Shown: piece by piece, positions 15,586-22,959 of the stretch | Position numbering within the stretch: the first letter of the stretch is position 1 | How the letters are laid out: each line of letters opens with the position of its first letter | Assembly (NCBI GenBank): GCA_052035235.1 | Contig: JBPOHT010000030.1 | Location: forward strand, 124,001-188,000 | Direction: 5' to 3' | DNA: 64,000 nucleotides | Source of the DNA: Solimonas_A sp052035235 | GTDB taxonomy: Bacteria > Pseudomonadota > Gammaproteobacteria > Nevskiales > Nevskiaceae | Translations under genes and position numbers: made by a program | The notes under the pieces: model-generated | What the model was told of the DNA's origin: nothing | Database searches by the model: none | The model's input: only the letters and a program-made list of their open reading frames with translations

Positions 15586-16830
15586 ATGGCCGCTTCCTTC
15601 CCGATCGCCGATGCCGACCTGTGCGTGAAGTGCGGGCTGTGCCTGCCCCATTGCCCGACCTACGGGATCACCCAGCACGAGGGCGACTCGCCGCGCGGGC
15701 GCATCGCGCTGATGCAGGGGCTGGCACTCGGCAGCCTCGCGCCGACGCCGAAGCTGGAAACCCACCTCGACGGCTGCCTCGGCTGCCGTTCCTGCGAGTC
15801 CGTCTGCCCGGCGAAAGTTCCCTACGGCCGCCTGATCGACGCCGGCCGCGCCGCGCTCAATCAGCAACTCCCGCAGCGGCGGCAACTGCCGCGCCTGATC
15901 GGCGCGGTGCTGGCCCGGCGCGAACCGCGCCGGGCCGCCGGACTGCTGCTGTGGCTCTACCAGGCCAGCGGCCTGCAGACCCTGGCACGACGCCTGGGCC
16001 TGCTCGGCCGTGGCCGCCTCGCGCGGCTGGACTCCCTGCTGCCATCGCTGCCCGCCCTGCCCTTCAGCGCCCGTGCCACGGGCGTGGACGGCCCCGCCGA
16101 TGCCGCGCTGTTCATCGGCTGCGCCAGCGACCTGGCCGACCCGAAATCGCTGGCCGCCGCGCAGCGCCTGCTGCAGCGCCTGGGCCTGCGCGTAGCCCTG
16201 CCGCCCGGGCAGGGCTGCTGCGGAGCCCTGTACCAGCACGCCGGGCTGATGGACGAAGCCCGCGCCTGCATGCAACGCAACGCCGGGGCCTTTGCCGGCT
16301 ATCCGGCCGTGCTCGGCACCGCCAGCGGCTGCAGCGCCACGCTGCTGGACGCACCGGACCTGCTGGGCAAGACGGAGGGCGCGGCCCTGCGCGCCCAGGT
16401 GCAGGACATCCACCGCTTCCTGCTGCAGCGCTGGCCGGCGGCGCTGCAGCCGCGCCCGCTACGCGCCCGCGTCGCGGTGCACGAGCCCTGCACGCAGCGC
16501 AACGTCACCGGCGGCGGCGACGCCCTGCGCGCCCTGCTGAAGAAAATCCCGGAGATCGAGCTGGTGGAACTGGACCGCAAGCAGGCCTGCTGCGGCGCGG
16601 CCGGCAGCCATTTCATCACCCACCCGGAAGACGCCGACCGCCTGCTGCAGCCCAAGCTGGAGGCGTCACTAAAACTGCAGCCGGACTACATCGTCAGCAG
16701 CAATGTCGGCTGCTCGCTGCACCTGGCGGCGGGTCTGCGCCGCGCCGGCCTCAAGGCGCCGGAGGTACTACATCCGCTGGCGCTGCTGGATCGCCAGCTC
16801 GGGCCAGCTTCGCCTCCAGGCGCAGCATGA
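15586..16830 (+). CDS. GlcF-like (Fe-S)-binding oxidoreductase subunit
   Basis: A 414-residue protein with two N-terminal 4Fe-4S motifs (CVKCGLCLPHC and CLGCRSCESVC). Two CCG domains follow, with Cys-Cys-Gly cores in GQGCCGALYQHAG and QACCGAAGSHF. This is the layout of the glycolate oxidase iron-sulfur subunit and of other electron-transfer subunits of FAD-linked dehydrogenases. No glcD or glcE is nearby, so the partner dehydrogenase is elsewhere and the name GlcF is only likely. The ATG has no ribosome binding site, but a TATTAT sequence ends 5 bases before it, so a leaderless transcript is possible. Its last 80 bases overlap the end of lptE on the other strand. Confidence 0.85.
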   Translation: MAASFPIADADLCVKCGLCLPHCPTYGITQHEGDSPRGRIALMQGLALGSLAPTPKLETHLDGCLGCRSCESVCPAKVPYGRLIDAGRAALNQQLPQRRQLPRLIGAVLARREPRRAAGLLLWLYQASGLQTLARRLGLLGRGRLARLDSLLPSLPALPFSARATGVDGPADAALFIGCASDLADPKSLAAAQRLLQRLGLRVALPPGQGCCGALYQHAGLMDEARACMQRNAGAFAGYPAVLGTASGCSATLLDAPDLLGKTEGAALRAQVQDIHRFLLQRWPAALQPRPLRARVAVHEPCTQRNVTGGGDALRALLKKIPEIELVELDRKQACCGAAGSHFITHPEDADRLLQPKLEASLKLQPDYIVSSNVGCSLHLAAGLRRAGLKAPEVLHPLALLDRQLGPASPPGAA

Positions 16831-17302
16831 TCAGCTCCGCCAGTTCACCCTGGATGAACTCACGCAGGCGCTGCTCCTCGGCTTCCTTGGCCAGCACCTG
16901 CGCCGGCTGGAAGCTGTAGTCGCGCGAGGCGCTGAGCGTGTCCGGCGGCAACAGCGCACGGCCACCGCTGATCACCTCGTAGCGCACCGAGCTGACCAGC
17001 AGGTACTCGCTGGCCTTGCCGTCCGGCCCCACCGACAACACCTCGCGGCGGTCCTTCAGCTCGCTCAGGCGCACGATGGTCTTGGCCTTGTCGATCTCGC
17101 CCGCCACGTCCGCGCCGCGGCGGCGCAGGCCGGCGCGCAACGCCGTCTCCAGCGGCGGTTCCGACACCTGGTAGGGCGTCACACTGTCGATGTAGACCGA
17201 GGACAGCGCCGGCGGCAGCGGCCGCTTGCCGGCCAGGTGGAAGCCGCAGCCCGCAAGCAGCAGTCCCATTCCCAGCACGATCCCGCGGCCCATCTTGCGC
17301 AT
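16751..17302 (-). CDS. lptE: LPS-assembly lipoprotein LptE
   Basis: A 183-residue outer-membrane lipoprotein with lipobox LLLAGC and the family's typical GCGFHLAGKRPLPPALSSVYI opening (here read in two parts, GCGFHLAG and LPPALSSVYI). It plugs the LptD barrel and helps insert lipopolysaccharide. The position directly after leuS (8-base gap) is the conserved gammaproteobacterial order leuS-lptE; holA normally follows but is missing here. The C-terminus is extended by an Ala/Pro-rich tail (ARAGDPAAPADVVPPAP) and overlaps the convergent GlcF-like gene by 80 bases. Confidence 0.93.
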   Translation of the reverse strand: MRKMGRGIVLGMGLLLAGCGFHLAGKRPLPPALSSVYIDSVTPYQVSEPPLETALRAGLRRRGADVAGEIDKAKTIVRLSELKDRREVLSVGPDGKASEYLLVSSVRYEVISGGRALLPPDTLSASRDYSFQPAQVLAKEAEEQRLREFIQGELAELIMLRLEAKLARAGDPAAPADVVPPAP

Positions 17303-17310
17303 GGCGATCC

Positions 17311-19911
17311 TCAGACGACGAAATTGACCAGCTTACCCGGCACCACGACCTTCTTCTTGATCGCCTGCCCGTCGGTGAATTTGCGCACGTTCTCGTCCGC
17401 CAGCGCAACCGCCACGATCTCGTCCTGGCTGGCGCCTGCCGGCACCTCGATGTTGCCGCGCAGCTTGCCGTTGACCTGCACCACCAGGGCAATGCTGTCA
17501 CGCACCAGCGCGCTGGCGTCGGCCTGCGGCCAGCGCTGCACCAGCAGGTCGTCGCGGCCGGTCAAGCCCTGCCACAGCGCATGGCTGATATGCGGCACCA
17601 CCGGGTTCAGCATCAGCACCACGCTCTGCCACAGCTCCTGCGACACCGCGCGCCCCTGGGCGGAGGCATCGTCGAACCGCAGCGCCTCGTTCATCAGCTC
17701 CATCACCGCCGCGATGGCGGTGTTGAAGGTCTTGCGGCGACCGTAGTCGTCACCGACCTTGGCGATGGTCTCGTGCAGCTTGCGGCGCAGCGCCTTCTGC
17801 GGCGCCGTCAGCGCATTCCTGTCCAACTCGCCGGCCGGGCTGCCCTGCAGGTGCTGCTGCACGCCGCGCCACAGGCGCTTGAGGAAGCGCGTCGCGCCCT
17901 CCACGCCGTCGTCGCGCCACTCCAACGACTGCTCCGGCGGCGCCGCGAACATCGCGAACAGGCGCGCCGTATCGGCACCGTACAGATCCACCAGGGCCTG
18001 CGGGTCCACGCCGTTGTTCTTGGACTTGGACATCTTCTCGACGCCGCCAATCACCACCGGCTGGCCGTCACCCTGCAGGATCGCCTTTACCGGCTGGCCC
18101 TTGGCATCCAGCTCCAGGTCCACGTCGGTCGGGCTGTACCAGGTCTTCTTGCCGCTGGCGTCCTCGCGGTAATAAGTCTCCTTGATCACCATGCCCTGCG
18201 TCAGCAGGTTGGTGAAAGGCTCATCGCTGCGGATCATGCCCTCGTCGCGCATCAGCTTGTGGAAGAAGCGTGCGTACAGCAGGTGCAGGATGGCGTGCTC
18301 GATGCCGCCGATGTACTGGTCCACCGGCAGCCAGTAGTCGGCGCGCTCGTCCAGCATCTTCGTGTCGCTGTCCGTGCAGGCATAGCGGGCGAAATACCAG
18401 CTCGACTCGAAGAAGGTATCGAAGGTGTCCGTCTCGCGCTCGGCCGGGCCTCCGCAGCTCGGGCAGCTGGTCTTGCGCCACTCCGGGTCGGCCTTGATGG
18501 GGGACTTCACACCGGTGAAGGCCACGTCCTCCGGCAGGCGCACCGGCAGCTGGTCTTCCGGCACCGGTACCGCGTCGCACTTCGCGCAGTAGATCACCGG
18601 GATCGGGCAGCCCCAGTAGCGTTGGCGCGAAACGCCCCAGTCACGCAGGCGGAAGTTCACGCGTCGCTGGCCCGTGCCGGCCTGCTCGAAGTGCTCCACC
18701 ATCGCCGCAAAGGCTTTTGCGTAGTCCAGCCCGTCGAAACGACCGGAGTTCACCACCCGCATCTGAGGATGGGTCTTGTCGGCATACCAGTCCTGCCAGC
18801 GCGAGAGGTCGTAGGCCTCGTCGCCCACCGCAATGACCTGACGGATCGGCAGCGCATACTTCTGCGCAAAGGCGAAGTCGCGCTCGTCATGCCCCGGCAC
18901 CGCCATCACCGCGCCGGTGCCATAGCCCATCAGCACGAAGTTGGCGACCCACACAGGCACCTTCTCGCCGGAGATCGGATGGATCGCGGAGATGCCCAGC
19001 GGCATGCCCTTCTTCTCCATCGTCTCCACATCCGCCTCGGCCACGCCGGATCGGGAAGCGTCCTTCAGGAACGCCGCCAGCTCCGGGTTGCCCGCCGCGG
19101 CCTTCAGCGCCAGCGGGTGCTCGGCCGCCACCGCCACGTAGGTCACGCCCATCAGCGTGTCCGGGCGCGTGGTGTAGACCGTCAGCGGCTCACCGCCGCC
19201 CTCCACCGCAAACTGCAGCTCTAGGCCTTCCGAGCGGCCGATCCAGTTGCGCTGCATGGTCTTGACCGATTCCGGCCAGCCCGGCATCCGGTCCAGGTCG
19301 TCCAGCAGCTCTTGGGCATAGGCTGTGATCTTCAGGAACCACTGCGGGATCTCGCGGCGCTCCACCAGCGCACCGGAACGCCAGCCCCGGCCATCCACCA
19401 CCTGCTCGTTGGCCAGCACCGTCTGCTCGATCGGGTCCCAGTTCACCACCGCGTTCTTGCGGTAGACCAGGCCCTTCTTCAGCAGGCGGGTAAACAGCAA
19501 CTGCTCCCAGCGGTAGTACTCCGGCCGGCAGGTCGCCAGCTCGCGCGACCAGTCATAGGCAAAGCCCAGCCGCTTGAGCTGGACCTTCATGTAGTCGATG
19601 TTGGAATACGTCCACTTCGCCGGCTGCGTGTTGTTGGCGATGGCCGCGTTCTCGGCCGGCAGGCCAAAGGCGTCGAAGCCCATCGGCTGCAGCACGTTCT
19701 TGCCCAGCATGCGCTGGTAGCGGCTGATCACATCACCGATGGTGTAGTTGCGCACATGCCCCATGTGCAACTTGCCCGAGGGGTACGGGAACATGGAGAG
19801 GCAGTAGTACTTCTCCCGCCCGGCGTCCTCCTTCACCTCAAAGGACTTGTTCTCGGCCCAGAACGCCTGGGCGGCGCTTTCGACTTCGGCGGGGGCGTAC
19901 TGATCTTGCAT
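17311..19911 (-). CDS. leuS: Leucyl-tRNA synthetase
   Basis: An 866-residue class I synthetase that charges tRNA-Leu. The HIGH motif appears as HMGH in FPYPSGKLHMGHVRNY and the KMSKS loop as EKMSKSKNNG. The CP1 editing domain is present (TRPDTLMGVTYVAVAAEHP). The zinc-like segment has CPSCGGPAERETDTFDTF and YCAKCDAVP. The length is normal. It is first in a leuS-lptE operon. No T-box or leader peptide was seen in the 88 bases before it. Confidence 0.98.
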   Translation of the reverse strand: MQDQYAPAEVESAAQAFWAENKSFEVKEDAGREKYYCLSMFPYPSGKLHMGHVRNYTIGDVISRYQRMLGKNVLQPMGFDAFGLPAENAAIANNTQPAKWTYSNIDYMKVQLKRLGFAYDWSRELATCRPEYYRWEQLLFTRLLKKGLVYRKNAVVNWDPIEQTVLANEQVVDGRGWRSGALVERREIPQWFLKITAYAQELLDDLDRMPGWPESVKTMQRNWIGRSEGLELQFAVEGGGEPLTVYTTRPDTLMGVTYVAVAAEHPLALKAAAGNPELAAFLKDASRSGVAEADVETMEKKGMPLGISAIHPISGEKVPVWVANFVLMGYGTGAVMAVPGHDERDFAFAQKYALPIRQVIAVGDEAYDLSRWQDWYADKTHPQMRVVNSGRFDGLDYAKAFAAMVEHFEQAGTGQRRVNFRLRDWGVSRQRYWGCPIPVIYCAKCDAVPVPEDQLPVRLPEDVAFTGVKSPIKADPEWRKTSCPSCGGPAERETDTFDTFFESSWYFARYACTDSDTKMLDERADYWLPVDQYIGGIEHAILHLLYARFFHKLMRDEGMIRSDEPFTNLLTQGMVIKETYYREDASGKKTWYSPTDVDLELDAKGQPVKAILQGDGQPVVIGGVEKMSKSKNNGVDPQALVDLYGADTARLFAMFAAPPEQSLEWRDDGVEGATRFLKRLWRGVQQHLQGSPAGELDRNALTAPQKALRRKLHETIAKVGDDYGRRKTFNTAIAAVMELMNEALRFDDASAQGRAVSQELWQSVVLMLNPVVPHISHALWQGLTGRDDLLVQRWPQADASALVRDSIALVVQVNGKLRGNIEVPAGASQDEIVAVALADENVRKFTDGQAIKKKVVVPGKLVNFVV

Positions 19912-19999
19912 CGGCGGCGGCGGACGGACAAAGGGAGGTGTAGTCTAACAGCCGCCCGCCCCCCCGCAGCACCTCGACCCCGGCGCTGCCCCGGCGGGA

Positions 20000-22933
20000 T
20001 TACGGGATCGGCCCAAGATCAATGTTGGCCAGGAGATAGCGAGCCCCTTGGCCGTCGCGAGGAAAGTCTGGGAACTCGCGAAGTACCGCCCGTGCTCCCT
20101 CAGCTCCCTGAAGCCGGATAGCGGCCAGCAGGGCCTCGCAGAGCAGAGTCTGGGCATGGGGCGATTGTGGGCCACTGCTCCTCATCAAGCGCCGCGACAA
20201 CTCCAGGCTAGCTGACCAGTCTCTCGCAGTCTGGGCCTGGAGCAGCCCCAGCCAATCGCGCATTTCCTCGTCTAGATAAGCGGCACAGGTTGAGCCCTCC
20301 ACATCGCTCGCTACGGCGCGAGCGGTCTGCGAAGCCAGAAAATGGCCATAGGCATTGGTCAGGTTTCGCATAGCCGCAAACCAACTGCGCTGGAACCCCA
20401 AGCTGTCGCAGCGGCCCGGGCGAGGCTGCAGGTCGTCCATCAACCGGATCACTCCGTCTGATATTCCGTCCGGAATGCCAATTTTACGATCAGCGTAATA
20501 GCGGTCGATCAGGCGTGCCTGAACCAGCGCCTCGCTGTCGTCCAGTCCCAGTACTTCCTTCGTGGGAGTGCCGGCGGTCGGTAGGTCTTCAAGGCGTGTC
20601 GAATAGGGAATGATGTTAGCCAGATCCGACGCAGGTCGCTGCAGGAAGCGCAGCCGCGCCGCGCGCTGATCCAGCACCGGATAGTAGTCCGAGTTGGGGG
20701 GGTAGCCGAAGGACGCGAAATAGGGGCGTAGCGTGCGCGCCGTGCCGAGTAGGCGCTGGTCAAAGTCGGCCTTGGCTTTCACGTTGAGCGCATCCAGCAT
20801 CGGCGCCAGTCCGGGATCACGAAACACCCAGTCGCCAGGTTCTGGCACCGCCCGGTCGTGGCTAGCGATGATCAGCATGTCGCCACCCGATGTGTAGTAC
20901 ATCCGGTAGTCCTGGAACTGTCCCTGCAACGCATTGAGGATGCTGGAGATCAAAGGCACATCGATCTCGTAGAGTTGCACCCACTGCACGAACAGGCCGT
21001 TCGGCTTCAGGTACTTCTTCACCTGCGAATAGAACTCGGTGGAAAACAAAGTCGCCACGCCGCTGACCCAGGGGTTGCTCGGCTCCGACATGATAATGTC
21101 GTATTGCACCCGCCGACGCGCGAAGTAGGTCTTGGCGTCCTCGATGATGATGTGGCTGCGCGGATCGGTGAAAGTCCGCTCTACAGAATCTCCGATCAGC
21201 TTGGCGCCCTCCACCATCGCCGGCTCGATCTCTACGGTGTCCACCCGATCCAGTGCCGTGTTCGACAGGAAGCTATGGGTCGTGCGCCCCGAGCCCATGC
21301 CGATTACGCCAACCTGGCGCGCCTCGGGCAGCATGGCCATCGGAGTTACGGCTGCCAGCACCATCATGTAATCGTCCAGCGAGGTACTGCCCGGCTTGAT
21401 CGCGGCGTCAGGCTTGCCATTGGTCGAGATCACAATTGTGCCGAAGGGTGTGCGCTTGAGATCGATGGTCGCGGTCTTGCCATCGCGATGGAACATGATC
21501 TCCGCCTGAACGCGACCGGCCCCCCCGCGGAAGACGCCCGAAGAGGTGCGCAGGGGATCGAGTTCGGTACGTGTCGTGAGGCCCAGCGCCAGCAGCACCG
21601 CGGCCGCTACGGCAACGTAGCGCACTCGGCTCATCGCCGAGGGCGCCAGCAGCAGCAAGGCGACGCCCAAGGCCAAGTCGACCATAGCGCCGCTTACCAC
21701 CACCCAGCGCAGACCGAACACCGGCATCACCAGATGTACCGCCAGCAGTACGCCGGTTATCGAGCCCAATGTATTGGCCGCATAGACTCGGCCGATGCTG
21801 CCCTCGCCATGACCTGCCCGCAGCAGTACCGCAGTAATCAGCGGTAACGTCATGCCCGCACAGAAGGTTACCGGAAGCATCAACGCCAAGCAGACCAAGT
21901 GCGAGAAGAGGGTAAAGCCGATATAGCCATAGTCATTCTTAGCCAGGGTCTTGAGCACCGCCGACATAGCGTCGAAGGTTTGCATGTAGAGCGGCAGGCT
22001 CAGCAGCGCCAGCAGCGCCATTGCTATCTGAATCCGCCCCAGCAGGCGCAGGGGATCGGCCGTGGTGTCGATTCGTTTGCGGATATAGAGGCTGCCCAGC
22101 GCCAAGCCCAGGATGAAAGCCGACAGCATCAGTTCGAAAGAATGGGTCGCCGAGCCCAGCACCATGCTCAGCATGCGAATCCAGCCAATCTCGTACAGGA
22201 AGGAGGCTGCGCCGGTCAGCGCCGCAGTTAGCAACATTACGGGTAAGCCGACGCGAAAACCTGATGCCACTGCCTCGCGGCGAGCCGCAAGCGGGGGTGC
22301 CGGGTTCACAGAACGCTCTGCCAAATAGACTGTGCATCCCAACAGCGCGTTGATCAGGCCCGCGGTGAAGATCGTGCCCGGCAGGCCAACCTTATCGACC
22401 AGATAAAAACCGCTGGCCAGCACCCCCGCGGAAGCACCGAGGCTGTTGGTGAAGTACAACCAACTCAGCGACGATCCTGGAGCTTGTGGATGCGCGCGAA
22501 GCAGTCCAGCGCTCATCAACGGGAAGGTAGCACCCAGCAGGATCGCCTGCGGCAGCGTCATCATCGCCGCTATGCCCCATTTGGCCACATCAATCACAGG
22601 GCCAGTTTCCAGGCCGGCGATCAAGCCATCGAACAACCAGCCCTGCACGGCACGGAATAGCGGATCGAAGAAGAAGGCGCTCAGGGCAAGCAGACCCTCC
22701 ACCACTGCATACCAGAGCAACGGTCGTGCCACACCCTGAGACCAGCGACCGGTCAGCCAGGCTCCAATCGCCATGCCCCCCATGAAGATCACCAGCACCA
22801 GTGTCTGCGCATAGGCCGCATGCCCCAGCATCAGCTTGAGGTAGTGTGACCAGATCGACTCATAAATCAGGCCGGCGAAGCCCGACAGGGCAAACAGGGC
22901 ATACAGCAAGCCGCGCGGAATGGGCTTGTTCAT
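20000..22933 (-). CDS. Fused MFS transporter/spermidine-synthase-like protein (copy 2 of a tandem pair)
   Basis: A 977-residue protein. The first 460 or so residues hold many hydrophobic helices of an MFS-like module (LYALFALSGFAGLIYESIWS, AILLGATFPLMSAG). Then comes a cytosolic Rossmann domain of spermidine-synthase type, with the nucleotide loop VGVIGMGSGRTTH, the acidic VEIEPAMVEG, EDAKTYFA and the SEPSNPWVSG motif. A C-terminal helical extension of about 230 residues follows. Family members are annotated as fused MFS/spermidine synthase, but a real aminopropyl transfer has not been shown for most. It follows its paralogue by 26 bases, surely in one operon, and the pair is divergent from pilA. 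Confidence 0.88.
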   Translation of the reverse strand: MNKPIPRGLLYALFALSGFAGLIYESIWSHYLKLMLGHAAYAQTLVLVIFMGGMAIGAWLTGRWSQGVARPLLWYAVVEGLLALSAFFFDPLFRAVQGWLFDGLIAGLETGPVIDVAKWGIAAMMTLPQAILLGATFPLMSAGLLRAHPQAPGSSLSWLYFTNSLGASAGVLASGFYLVDKVGLPGTIFTAGLINALLGCTVYLAERSVNPAPPLAARREAVASGFRVGLPVMLLTAALTGAASFLYEIGWIRMLSMVLGSATHSFELMLSAFILGLALGSLYIRKRIDTTADPLRLLGRIQIAMALLALLSLPLYMQTFDAMSAVLKTLAKNDYGYIGFTLFSHLVCLALMLPVTFCAGMTLPLITAVLLRAGHGEGSIGRVYAANTLGSITGVLLAVHLVMPVFGLRWVVVSGAMVDLALGVALLLLAPSAMSRVRYVAVAAAVLLALGLTTRTELDPLRTSSGVFRGGAGRVQAEIMFHRDGKTATIDLKRTPFGTIVISTNGKPDAAIKPGSTSLDDYMMVLAAVTPMAMLPEARQVGVIGMGSGRTTHSFLSNTALDRVDTVEIEPAMVEGAKLIGDSVERTFTDPRSHIIIEDAKTYFARRRVQYDIIMSEPSNPWVSGVATLFSTEFYSQVKKYLKPNGLFVQWVQLYEIDVPLISSILNALQGQFQDYRMYYTSGGDMLIIASHDRAVPEPGDWVFRDPGLAPMLDALNVKAKADFDQRLLGTARTLRPYFASFGYPPNSDYYPVLDQRAARLRFLQRPASDLANIIPYSTRLEDLPTAGTPTKEVLGLDDSEALVQARLIDRYYADRKIGIPDGISDGVIRLMDDLQPRPGRCDSLGFQRSWFAAMRNLTNAYGHFLASQTARAVASDVEGSTCAAYLDEEMRDWLGLLQAQTARDWSASLELSRRLMRSSGPQSPHAQTLLCEALLAAIRLQGAEGARAVLREFPDFPRDGQGARYLLANIDLGPIP

Positions 22934-22959
22934 TCGCTATGACTCCCGGTAGGCCGGTT

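Noticed and set aside
19912..19999. T-box or leader-peptide control of leuS
   Set aside because: The gap is only 88 bases and shows no specifier stem, Leu-codon run or terminator pair.
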